Source: Gemmatimonadaceae bacterium
GTDB lineage: Bacteria; Gemmatimonadota; Gemmatimonadetes; Gemmatimonadales; Gemmatimonadaceae
Assembly: GCA_025357975.1 (NCBI GenBank)
Contig: JANYKY010000024.1
Location: 1-7,412, forward strand
Length of the DNA: 7,412 nucleotides
Direction: 5' to 3'
In this document: positions 1 through 5,728 of the stretch, one piece after another
Position numbering within the stretch: the first letter of the stretch is position 1
How the letters are laid out: every line of letters begins with the position of its first letter
Program-made: the position numbers and the translations under genes
The notes under the pieces: model-generated
Seen by the model: only the letters and a program-made list of their open reading frames with translations
Told to the model about the DNA's origin: nothing
Databases searched by the model: none

Positions 1-191
1 AGCGGAACTTCTGAAGAGCCGCCGTTATTTCTCGAAGTAAGCGTCAGCCCAAGTGCGCGGGAAGCGATCTCCGCATCCTCATAGAACATTTCATAGAAAT
101 CGCCCATCCGGAAAAACAGGATCGCATTCTGGTGACGATCCTTGATCTCCCTGTACTGCACCATCAGGGGAGTCGGCGTCACTCGGCTCAC
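1..191 (-). CDS. mutS: DNA mismatch repair protein MutS, N-terminal fragment (cut by window edge)
   Basis: MutS recognises mispaired and looped-out bases and recruits MutL for methyl- or nick-directed mismatch repair in the cytoplasm. Only the first 63 codons are present, and the gene continues beyond position 1. The residues match the N-terminal mismatch-recognition domain: [20 protein letters not shown], then [14 protein letters not shown] at about residues 27-40, followed by a LGLTLTSR segment. The Phe-x-Glu pair that stacks on and contacts the mismatch is F32 and E34 (F36 and E38 in E. coli MutS). The chosen start is GTG at 191, which overlaps the TGA of the SPOR gene by four bases (GTGA), implying translational coupling. 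A second in-frame GTG at 182 is possible. No strong ribosome binding site precedes either. Identity is very secure; the exact start is less so. Confidence 0.96.
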   Translation of the reverse strand, partial: MSRVTPTPLMVQYREIKDRHQNAILFFRMGDFYEMFYEDAEIASRALGLTLTSRNNGGSSEVP

Positions 192-1180
192 TGGGTGTCG
201 GCCTGCACCACGAACCCGTCGATTTGTTTTGCTTTCAACGATCTCTGTACTGCGCTTGCCTGGCCGGAGGTAGCGTAGTTACCGATTCTTACCCTGAATG
301 GAGCCTTCTCTCCATCCACGCGTGCTTCATATCCGCGCTTCTTGAGCTTTGCGACCATCGCTACTGCCTGTGACTTGACGTTGTAAGCCGCAATCTGCAC
401 CGAGTAAGTACCGTTCCCTGTTGCTGCTTTTTCCACCGTCACAGCTTTTTCCGGAGCCGGCTTTAAAACAGGCTTTACCATCGGTGGCGCCTTTACCATT
501 CCTGGTGCTTTGGACGATACGGGGGGCACGGCTGCTGTTTGTTGTTGGCTTGTGGCTTGTGGCTGCGTGGCTTGTGGCTGCGTGGATTGTGACGTCGTTG
601 GGGGTGGCGTTGTGGCTAGCGCCACACCAGCGCACCGCTGGTTCAGATACGTGATCTGATTCTTGAGTTCCGCGTCGTCGTCACTGGTCCGCGCAAGGGC
701 ATCGGATGTAGCCGCGCATCCGCCTGGGATGTCATTCTTGTCAAAGAGCGCTCGCGCCAGCCAGTAGCCGGCTCTTCCGCGAGACGAGCTTTCCGGATGT
801 TCGACGATCAGAGTGTTGAGGTGACGAATCGCCGCATCATAGTTGGCACGAGCTATCTCGAGCTGCGAGAGTCGAATCAAGGCGTCTTCAACGCGCGGAG
901 ATTGCGGATAATCGACGACTATCCGCCTGTAATCCATCTCCGCGTCCGCCGCCGTCGCAGCGAGCACCGCTCGCCAGAAAATTCCCTCGGCATATTCGTT
1001 GGTGCCCTGCGTCGCAACGCTCAGCATCGAGTCGATCACTGCGCGGCCAGCCGTTGGATTACCGTCGTTCACGAGAGTCTGAGCTCTCCGGTAAGCCGGA
1101 TTGACGACCGCGCTTCCCTGTGCGATCGCCGCTGCCGGCAACAACGCGGCGATCAGTACGGACCAGAATAATCTTGACAT
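188..1180 (-). CDS. Exported TPR-like protein with C-terminal SPOR (peptidoglycan-binding) domain
   Basis: A 330-residue envelope protein. Residues 1-20 form a signal peptide ([20 protein letters not shown], probable cut before QG). There is no lipobox cysteine, so signal peptidase I is expected. Residues about 27-185 are alpha-helical tetratricopeptide-like repeats of the YbgF/BamD type (for example [34 protein letters not shown]). Cysteines 155 and 183 could form a disulfide. Residues about 186-256 are a Pro/Gln/Thr/Lys-rich linker. Residues 257-330 are a SPOR domain ([21 protein letters not shown], then [13 protein letters not shown]), a fold known to bind glycan strands lacking stem peptides at division septa. 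ATG at 1180 was preferred over an upstream in-frame start at 1246 because it gives the signal peptide, has GGAGAG seven bases upstream and avoids overlapping holA. It lies 19 bases after holA and overlaps mutS by four. The specific role (division or envelope assembly) is inferred. Confidence 0.9.
   Translation of the reverse strand: MSRLFWSVLIAALLPAAAIAQGSAVVNPAYRRAQTLVNDGNPTAGRAVIDSMLSVATQGTNEYAEGIFWRAVLAATAADAEMDYRRIVVDYPQSPRVEDALIRLSQLEIARANYDAAIRHLNTLIVEHPESSSRGRAGYWLARALFDKNDIPGGCAATSDALARTSDDDAELKNQITYLNQRCAGVALATTPPPTTSQSTQPQATQPQATSQQQTAAVPPVSSKAPGMVKAPPMVKPVLKPAPEKAVTVEKAATGNGTYSVQIAAYNVKSQAVAMVAKLKKRGYEARVDGEKAPFRVRIGNYATSGQASAVQRSLKAKQIDGFVVQADTQ
552..590 (-). repeat. 15-base tandem repeat coding a TQPQA linker
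   Basis: Two perfect 15-base copies (plus strand GTGGCTTGTGGCTGC, 552-566 and 567-581) are followed by a partial third copy (582-590). They encode the repeated TQPQA unit in the linker between the TPR and SPOR domains (residues about 199-210). Copy-number change by replication slippage would stay in frame. Confidence 0.85.
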
Positions 1181-1187
1181 GTTCCTG

Positions 1188-1193
1188 CTCTCC
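1188..1193 (-). promoter_or_regulatory. Ribosome binding site of the SPOR gene
   Basis: GGAGAG lies seven bases before ATG 1180, between the holA stop and the SPOR gene. It is one of the clearer Shine-Dalgarno matches in the window and decides the start in favour of the signal-peptide methionine. Confidence 0.65.
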
Positions 1194-1199
1194 ACTGCG

Positions 1200-2264
1200 T
1201 TATGCTGCCATGCTTCTGTCGTCATCGATACACATTGAAAGTACAAGTGTCGCTATCACCTGCTCTTCCGACGAGACCCTTGTTTCCTTCAATGCAATAT
1301 CAGCCTCGAGCAATGCACCAAGCGCTCTGTCCAGAGACTTGGGAGTCCACCTGTCCGTCGCGCTCGCCCAAGCTGCGCCCGCGGATCCCCACGACCGTCC
1401 CGTAAACGCCGAGCCGGATTGCTTGAGCAAAGTATTGATGTATTCGTTCTGTAGTCTGTTCTGGGACAGGCCTTCATCCATCCGTGCCCTTCCCCACGAT
1501 AAAGCTATTGTCTGTGTCGAGAGAGCCATCACGAGTGTAACAGCACTGGTCTTTGGCTGGCCCAGAATAAGTGGCAGGAGCTCGAGCGCTCTGGATGCAT
1601 TCCGCATCGCCACCTGATCAAGAAAATCAGCCATGGTTTCGCCCCGCCGAACGCCCACGACTGCCGACACGTCGCCCTCCGTTATCTCTCGGCCATTCGT
1701 ATAGCTCGCAAGCTTGTCCAGCTCGCCGACCAATTGATGTAAATCAGTCCCCACAGCGCTTTGCAACAACTCCGAGGCATCGGCAGTGATTCGCGTTTCG
1801 AACTTTATGGATGCGTAATGCGCGATCCATTTCGGAATTCGATCTGCAGTCAGCGGATGGAACTCGAGCACAGTCGTGGCTTTTGCCAGCGAAGCGTCAG
1901 TTTTTCCGCCCGCGGCTTCCACGAGCAGCACCATAACGTCTGGGGAAGGCTTGGCAAGGTATCGATCCAGGACCTTTCGAGGATCTTTTCGCATTGCAGA
2001 TGCGTCACGAATGACGATGACGCGGCGATCAGCCATCATCGGAACCGCGGACAGCGCAGCATCGAGAGATTTTGCATCCATCTCCTGTGCGCGTCTCACT
2101 TCCATGTTGAAGTCGCGCATTCCAGGCTCGATCGCCGCGGCAATCAGTTGACGCATGGCGTCTTCTTTCTGGAATTCGTCTTCACCGCAGATGTAATAAG
2201 CCCCGTCAAAAACGCCGCGCTTGATGGCGTCACGCATTGTCTTGAGGGCCGACGCAGGAGGCAT
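1200..2264 (-). CDS. holA: DNA polymerase III subunit delta (clamp loader)
   Basis: HolA is the wrench of the clamp-loader complex (with delta-prime and DnaX). It opens the beta sliding clamp so it can be placed on primed DNA. The 354-residue product has the family's length and order: an N-terminal AAA+-like fold without a functional Walker A (SALKTMRDAIKRG, then AYYICGEDEFQKEDAMRQL at about 22-40), a strand VIVIRDASAM (82-91), a lid-domain signature LHQLVGELDKLASY (175-188) and the C-terminal collar segments FLDQVAMRNASRALELLPLI and LLEADIALKETR (318-329). ATG 2264 is chosen because homologues begin close to the SALKTM segment. A TTG at 2303 would add 13 residues and sit only five bases after the anti-sigma stop, so it cannot be excluded. 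The stop (TAA) precedes the SPOR gene by 19 bases, which indicates an operon. Confidence 0.93.
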   Translation of the reverse strand: MPPASALKTMRDAIKRGVFDGAYYICGEDEFQKEDAMRQLIAAAIEPGMRDFNMEVRRAQEMDAKSLDAALSAVPMMADRRVIVIRDASAMRKDPRKVLDRYLAKPSPDVMVLLVEAAGGKTDASLAKATTVLEFHPLTADRIPKWIAHYASIKFETRITADASELLQSAVGTDLHQLVGELDKLASYTNGREITEGDVSAVVGVRRGETMADFLDQVAMRNASRALELLPLILGQPKTSAVTLVMALSTQTIALSWGRARMDEGLSQNRLQNEYINTLLKQSGSAFTGRSWGSAGAAWASATDRWTPKSLDRALGALLEADIALKETRVSSEEQVIATLVLSMCIDDDRSMAA

Positions 2265-2270
2265 CCTGCT

Positions 2271-2276
2271 AATATA
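2271..2276 (-). promoter_or_regulatory. Possible -10 element for leaderless transcription of holA
   Basis: On the minus strand TATATT lies six bases before the preferred holA ATG (2264). This matches the TANNNT-N6/7-ATG arrangement known for leaderless promoters in several bacterial phyla. There is no well-spaced -35 (TTGCAG is 21 bases away) and no properly spaced Shine-Dalgarno; AGCAGG directly abuts the ATG. Inference from sequence only. Confidence 0.3.
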
Positions 2277-2282
2277 AAGTCC

Positions 2283-2298
2283 GCGGACGGATGTCCGC
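2283..2298 (-). repeat. Small GC-rich hairpin between anti-sigma gene and holA
   Basis: Perfect 6-base stem (GCGGAC / GTCCGC) with a four-base loop in the 44-base gap between the anti-sigma stop and the holA ATG. It is followed on the minus strand by GGACTTTATATT rather than a T-run, so it is at best a weak terminator or attenuator. It covers the region just 5' of the possible holA -10 element. Confidence 0.4.
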
Positions 2299-2308
2299 TG
2301 CAACGGGA

Positions 2309-2836
2309 CTACCTATTGGCCGCCGCCAGATCCATCGAAGCGAAGTGAACGGTTGCCTGCTCGGCGAATAGTGCCGCGGTCCACATCGGCAGTCCCGCCG
2401 GTACCGACGCAACCATTGCGGTCCCCGGTGAAGTAATGGGGGCAGTTGCACTCTCCGGAATGCTGGCAACCACAGGCGGAAAAACGATGTCCTGCGGAAA
2501 GTCAACTTGCCGCAGCGATACGCCGATATAGCCAAGCATGACGATGCTTGTCAGTGCGACGGCCGCTGCGAACCGGCGCGAACGACCTGAGTGAAGCATG
2601 GCCGCATCTTCGGCTTTCGCCTGCTCGAGCTTCTGATACAACCGCGCTGAAAATTCCGGTGACGGCTCAATCGGCGAGAGGTTTCTGAACAACATCAGGG
2701 AGCGTCGAACGCTGGAGTCCTTTCTCTCGCACTTCTCACACTCATTTAGATGCATCTGCATGCCGATGAAATCGATGCCAGGCAACGTGTCATCTACAAA
2801 TGCGAAGTGTTTTTCCTGAAATTCCCGACAGTCCAT
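2309..2836 (-). CDS. Membrane-anchored zinc-finger anti-sigma factor
   Basis: A 175-residue protein that probably binds and silences the ECF sigma factor encoded just upstream. The N-terminal cytoplasmic part carries the zinc anti-sigma signature H29-x3-C33-x2-C36 (MQMHLNECEKCERKD), with C3 or H10 as possible further ligands. This matches the ZAS/putative zinc-finger family seen in RsrA- and ChrR-type regulators. Residues about 89-108 (FAAAVALTSIVMLGYIGVSL) form one transmembrane helix after a positively charged stretch (SGRSRR), so the last ~67 residues should lie in the periplasm as a sensor or protease-susceptible region, rich in Pro/Ala. ATG 2836 has no Shine-Dalgarno. It follows the sigma gene by 75 bases that contain a strong hairpin. 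holA follows after 44 bases. The sigma-partner assignment rests on adjacency and the ZAS motif; the inducing signal is unknown. Confidence 0.87.
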   Translation of the reverse strand: MDCREFQEKHFAFVDDTLPGIDFIGMQMHLNECEKCERKDSSVRRSLMLFRNLSPIEPSPEFSARLYQKLEQAKAEDAAMLHSGRSRRFAAAVALTSIVMLGYIGVSLRQVDFPQDIVFPPVVASIPESATAPITSPGTAMVASVPAGLPMWTAALFAEQATVHFASMDLAAANR

Positions 2837-2861
2837 GAAGGCGTGGTTGGAGGGTGCGGTT

Positions 2862-2888
2862 ACCAGTACCCATCATGCGGATACTGGT
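2862..2888 (-). repeat. Hairpin in the sigma/anti-sigma intergenic leader
   Basis: In the minus-strand RNA, ACCAGTATCC pairs with GGGTACTGGT: ten pairs including one G-U wobble, around a seven-base loop (GCATGAT, plus-strand 2872-2878). The stem is better in the minus-strand transcript than on the plus strand, where the wobble would be an A-C mismatch. No T-run follows, so it is not a classical terminator. It could set the sigma to anti-sigma expression ratio through RNA processing or translation. Confidence 0.6.
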
Positions 2889-2911
2889 TCCCGTCATCCC
2901 TAACCTGTCAC

Positions 2912-3550
2912 CTAGTCCATAAAGGGCGCAACAAGCTCCGCGAACGAATTTCTGGCCCGGTTCAAACGCGATTTTACGGTGCCCAGATTGCAGTCCGTGA
3001 TCTCGGCAATCTCTTCATACGACCTGCCCTCGAGCTCGCGGAGAATGAACACGTTTCGGTGATGTTCCGGCAGCTTGGCAACCGACTCTTCGACGATCTC
3101 CCTCAAATGGCGCTTTCTGTACATGTCATCGGGCCGTGACGTCGCATCCTCGAACTGAAGAGGACGATCGTCATCCTGCCAGTTCTTCTGCACGGTCTGG
3201 AAGAGAACAAGCGGGTTTCTGGACCGATTTCGCAGCTCGTTCTTGGCGAGGTTCGATGCAATCGTGTATACCCACGTCGAGAACTTCTTCGATCGGTCGA
3301 ATCTGTGCAGATGGCGGTATACGCGGATGAATACTTCCTGCACCAGATCTTCCGCCTTCTCACGATCTCCGATTGTTCTATACACAAAGTTCAAGAGCCT
3401 GGTCTGGTATCTCTCCACCAGCTCTGAAAAAGCACGTTCTTCACCGCCGAGGAACGCTGTCACGACGCCGGAGTCATCCATTGCGTGAAGCTGTTCCCGG
3501 ACCGTCGCTCCCTGAAGCGGGACTACCTGCTTACGAGCGATGCTTGCCAT
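2912..3550 (-). CDS. ECF-family RNA polymerase sigma factor (RpoE-like)
   Basis: A 212-residue group 4 sigma factor. After an N-terminal extension of about 35 residues, region 2 spans about 45-111 (FSELVERYQTRLLNFVYRTI, DREKAEDLVQEVFIRVYRHL, FSTWVYTIASNLAKNELR). It binds core polymerase and the -10 element. A variable linker rich in Asp/Arg follows. Region 4 spans about 152-207 (AKLPEHHRNVFILRELEG, YEEIAEITDCNLGTVKSRLNR), whose helix-turn-helix reads the -35 element. There is no region 1.1 or 3, as expected for ECF sigmas. ATG 3550 is chosen for the GGGGGT five bases upstream. The frame stays open to 3697 but that stretch runs into the inverted-repeat region and has no family similarity. ATG 3481 is a shorter alternative without a ribosome binding site. 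The downstream zinc-finger membrane protein is its probable anti-sigma factor. Regulon not deducible here. Confidence 0.93.
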   Translation of the reverse strand: MASIARKQVVPLQGATVREQLHAMDDSGVVTAFLGGEERAFSELVERYQTRLLNFVYRTIGDREKAEDLVQEVFIRVYRHLHRFDRSKKFSTWVYTIASNLAKNELRNRSRNPLVLFQTVQKNWQDDDRPLQFEDATSRPDDMYRKRHLREIVEESVAKLPEHHRNVFILRELEGRSYEEIAEITDCNLGTVKSRLNRARNSFAELVAPFMD

Positions 3551-3555
3551 ACTTA

Positions 3556-3560
3556 CCCCC
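3556..3560 (-). promoter_or_regulatory. Ribosome binding site of the ECF sigma gene
   Basis: GGGGG (in CTGGGGGTAAGT-ATG) lies five bases before ATG 3550 and supports that start over the longer open frame. A stronger-looking AGGAGG (minus strand, about 3598-3603) has no ATG, GTG or TTG at a usable distance downstream. Confidence 0.5.
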
Positions 3561-3611
3561 AGGAATTGAGAATCTGACGAAGAGGGGATTGTGTCGCCCT
3601 CCTGGTTTTCA

Positions 3612-3621
3612 GATCCCTTTG
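3612..3621. repeat. Left copy of 10-base direct repeat (candidate target-site duplication)
   Basis: GATCCCTTTG, identical to 3791-3800 in the same orientation. The two copies bracket the imperfect inverted repeat of 3622-3790, the arrangement left by a transposition event that duplicates about ten bases of target. Confidence 0.5.
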
Positions 3622-3645
3622 ACGTACATGACTGACGTACATGAC
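3620..3645. repeat. 13-base tandem repeat
   Basis: TGACGTACATGAC occurs twice back to back (3620-3632 and 3633-3645), upstream of the sigma gene. The core GACGTACA occurs a third time inverted at 3778-3785. It may be a duplicated end of the inverted-repeat element or a pair of regulator binding sites. Confidence 0.8.
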
Positions 3646-3790
3646 TAATGCAGGGGACATGCCGTGATGGAACATTCTGTAAGCCTATAAGTATCAACTA
3701 CTTAGCCGACTCTTACAGGGTGGTTGTCCAGTTATGAACCATCGTGTGTCCCTTTATTGTGACACCCGCGCATCAGTTGTACGTCTGTTC
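3622..3790. mobile_element. Candidate MITE-like inverted-repeat element in the Nudix/sigma intergenic region
   Basis: This non-coding stretch folds back on itself from both ends. GACGTACATGACTAATGC (3634-3651) matches the complement of 3770-3785 (GACGTACAACTGATGC) apart from two extra bases and one mismatch. GGGACA...ATGG (3654-3670) matches the complement of 3739-3752. CTGTAAG (3677-3683) pairs with CTTACAG (3712-3718). TAAGTA and TACTTA (3688-3693, 3699-3704) close a five-base apical loop. Perfect 10-base direct repeats flank it. No reading frame or transposase is inside, so if mobile it would be mobilised in trans. Weak points: the arms are imperfect and uneven in length, and the right arm has about five extra bases before the direct repeat. 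A structured RNA or a chance array is possible. Confidence 0.38.
3677..3718. repeat. Apical hairpin of the inverted-repeat region
   Basis: CTGTAAG (3677-3683) and CTTACAG (3712-3718) are perfect complements, and inside them TAAGTA / TACTTA forms a second perfect stem around the loop TCAAC. Outside them, AACATT opposite GGGTGGTT extends the pairing using T-G pairs, so the fold is more stable in plus-strand RNA than in minus-strand RNA. Confidence 0.6.
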
Positions 3791-3800
3791 GATCCCTTTG
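3791..3800. repeat. Right copy of 10-base direct repeat (candidate target-site duplication)
   Basis: GATCCCTTTG, a perfect match to 3612-3621. It lies 12 bases beyond the Nudix stop codon. Removing one copy plus the intervening element would leave an intergenic gap of about 83 bases between the Nudix and sigma genes. Confidence 0.5.
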
Positions 3801-3812
3801 GCTCTAAGAGGG

Positions 3813-4394
3813 TTACTCGGATTGCCCTGACCGAGCTGCTAGCAGAAGGGCCACGATCGTTTTTCCGTCGATGATAAGCCCCTCGTCTATCATCTGCAGG
3901 GCTCGCCCAATTGAAGTCGGATGAACTTCCAGAATCTCATCGGATTCGAGCGCTGACTGCCCAGAAGTCAATCCCCGGGCAACGAAAAGATGAATTCGTT
4001 CATCGGTAAAGCCGGGTGTTGTGAAAATCGTGGTGAGCGGAATCAGCGTCCCCGCTGAATAGCCAGTTTCTTCTTTAAGCTCGCGGTGAGCGCAGGCTTC
4101 GGGCGGCTCGCCTGCCTCCAGACGTCCGGCCGGTACTTCATATAGAAAGCCCTCCGCAGCATACCGGTACTGTCGGATCAACAAGACCTGGTCTTCCTCT
4201 CCAGGTATCTCTAGAATCGGAACAATCGCGCTGGCACCCGAATGCCGGATCATCTCCAGCTCGCCGGTAGTTCCATTCGGAAAATGCACAGTGTCAACAT
4301 CGAGCGAGACTACCCTGCCGCTGTAAACCCGGCGGGACGAAATTTTCCCTGTTGAGCTATCTGCCCCGTCAGGCGTTGTCAGGCTTCCACCCAA
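3813..4394 (-). CDS. Nudix hydrolase, ADP-ribose pyrophosphatase type
   Basis: A 193-residue cytoplasmic enzyme predicted to cleave ADP-ribose or a related nucleoside diphosphate sugar into AMP plus the phosphorylated moiety, using divalent metal. A complete Nudix box G-x5-E-x7-RE-L-K-EE-T-G-Y runs from G90 to Y112 (GRLEAGEPPEACAHRELKEE). The upstream strands (IVPILEIPGEEDQVLLIRQY) and the proline at 127 in TTPGFTDE, about 15-16 residues past the box, are the known marker of the ADP-ribose pyrophosphatase subgroup. The start is uncertain: no ATG or GTG precedes the conserved core in frame. TTG 4394 is the only usual start codon; it overlaps the end of the M16 gene by 16 bases and has no good ribosome binding site, so translation is probably coupled. 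It is the last gene of the M16 operon. Substrate is inferred from family. Confidence 0.92.
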   Translation of the reverse strand: MGGSLTTPDGADSSTGKISSRRVYSGRVVSLDVDTVHFPNGTTGELEMIRHSGASAIVPILEIPGEEDQVLLIRQYRYAAEGFLYEVPAGRLEAGEPPEACAHRELKEETGYSAGTLIPLTTIFTTPGFTDERIHLFVARGLTSGQSALESDEILEVHPTSIGRALQMIDEGLIIDGKTIVALLLAARSGQSE

Positions 4395-5728
4395 TCGAGC
4401 ACGGTAAGCCGCCCAACCTGCAATGCTTCAATCGGTGCTTTGAGCAAAGTTGGATCGCCAACGACAAGGATCTGCAGCTCATCCGGATGTACGTACTCCT
4501 TAGCCGCATTCAACACATCGAGAGTTGTAACGGCGGCAATGTTCGAGCGGTAAGTGTCGTAGTAACTCTCTGGAAGCTTGAGCGTGACCATGTTCGCAAG
4601 AGCGGCCGCGATTGCTGCAGTGGTCTCGTAGCGAATTGGGAATACTCCTCCCAGATAGCTTGTTGCCAGTGAGAGCTCATCTTCTCCGATCTGTTCGTTG
4701 CGGATGCGATCGATCTCGTTGAGCACTTCGGTAATTGCCGCAACTGTCACTTCGCTTTGCACCGCTGTGGAGATGACAAAAGGTCCTGCCTGCCGGCGCC
4801 AATCGTAGTACGACGATGCTCCGTACGTAAATCCGTGTGCCTCACGGAGATTCAGATTTATCCGGGATGAAAACAAACCTCCCAGGATCGCGTTCATCAC
4901 AACGATTGAGAAATAATCTTTGTGCACCCTGGGCACTCCTACATGCCCGATTCGTAGCTCCGACTGCGCGGCATCCGATTTGGAAACGATTCTCGATGCA
5001 CGTGATGTCCGTGCAGGAACGTCGGCCTTTACTACGATGCTTTTGCGAGCTCCCTTCCACGCACCGAAGCTCGCTTGCCCAAGCTCTACACCCTCATCGA
5101 GAGTGAGATCGCCGACGAAAATCAGCGTGGTCGATGCAGCGGAATAGTTCTCACTATAAAAGTTTGCAACGTCGTCTCGTGTAATCGCAGTGACCGATTT
5201 CGAGCTCCCGCTCATCGGTTCGCCGTAGCGTGCACCCTCGGCGTAGAGAAATCGGGAAAAAGTTTCCTCTGCCAGACCGCGTGGCTCGTCGATTATCTGG
5301 AGGCGCTCAGAGAGACGCTCTGCTTTCAGGCGCTCGATGTCGTCCGAGCGAAAAGCAGGCGCCATAATTACATCGCTGAAGAGCGAAAACGCCTTGGCCA
5401 GCTTGTCTCGCAAAACTGTCATGCTCGCAACGGTGCTATCCCAGTCGGCTCCGGATTCGAAGGATGTGCCGAGCTTTTCAAACTCGAGCGTGAGTTGAGC
5501 GCCATCTATATCCGTCGTGCCTTCACGGATGGCTTGCGCCGTCAGCTCTGCGAGTCCTTCCTTGCCAGCCGGATCTGCAATCGCCGTCGCATCGATTACC
5601 GCCAGCACCGTGACGACTGGAAGCTTCTGAACAGATGCGACGATGATGCGCATCCCGTTTTCGAGTATCCTCACCTCGAACTTCGGAAAGTGATACTCAC
5701 GCGGTGCGGAAGGTTGTGGTCTGATCAC
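4379..5728 (-). CDS. M16-family peptidase homologue, non-catalytic (R/Y) subunit
   Basis: A 449-residue two-domain M16 protein whose zinc site is destroyed. The usual GLAHFLEHM segment reads GLAELTAQA (58-66), changing both metal histidines and the catalytic glutamate (E61, A64, Q65 in their places). By eye, the third ligand position is serine 140. The substrate-binding pair of the C-terminal half is intact: R295-x6-Y302 in LREAHGFTYG. In known two-component M16B enzymes (for example the Sphingomonas SPH2681/SPH2682 pair and mitochondrial processing peptidase) such a subunit completes the active site of an HxxEH partner. That partner is the gene immediately upstream. GTG 5728 overlaps its TGA by four bases (GTGA), which favours equimolar synthesis. 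No signal peptide is visible. It overlaps the Nudix gene by 16 bases. Natural substrate unknown. Confidence 0.93.
   Translation of the reverse strand: MIRPQPSAPREYHFPKFEVRILENGMRIIVASVQKLPVVTVLAVIDATAIADPAGKEGLAELTAQAIREGTTDIDGAQLTLEFEKLGTSFESGADWDSTVASMTVLRDKLAKAFSLFSDVIMAPAFRSDDIERLKAERLSERLQIIDEPRGLAEETFSRFLYAEGARYGEPMSGSSKSVTAITRDDVANFYSENYSAASTTLIFVGDLTLDEGVELGQASFGAWKGARKSIVVKADVPARTSRASRIVSKSDAAQSELRIGHVGVPRVHKDYFSIVVMNAILGGLFSSRINLNLREAHGFTYGASSYYDWRRQAGPFVISTAVQSEVTVAAITEVLNEIDRIRNEQIGEDELSLATSYLGGVFPIRYETTAAIAAALANMVTLKLPESYYDTYRSNIAAVTTLDVLNAAKEYVHPDELQILVVGDPTLLKAPIEALQVGRLTVLDWVEA

Noticed and set aside
1120..2348. Plus-strand frames opposite holA (1120-1617 and 1761-2348)
   Set aside because: Antisense to holA; composition and lack of motifs mark them as shadows.
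2304..3528. 11-base match CGGGACTACCT at 2304-2314 and 3518-3528
   Set aside because: Both copies lie in or beside unrelated coding sequence with no further similarity; likely chance.
3551..3697. Longer version of the sigma factor starting at 3697
   Set aside because: The extra 49 residues have no family similarity, run through the repeat region, and the start lacks a ribosome binding site, while ATG 3550 has GGGGGT at good spacing.
3746..3765. Hairpin GTGTC / GACAC with a ten-base loop
   Set aside because: Only five pairs, no T-run on either strand, and it competes with the longer inverted-repeat pairing; not called a terminator.
3786..3800. tRNA T-arm-like string GTTCGATCCC on the plus strand
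   Set aside because: The flanking bases do not form a T stem and there is no acceptor, D or anticodon arm; the string is explained by the direct repeat GATCCCTTTG.
3794..3812. CCCT...AGGG after the Nudix stop (minus strand) as terminator
   Set aside because: Four pairs then mismatches, and no T-run follows.
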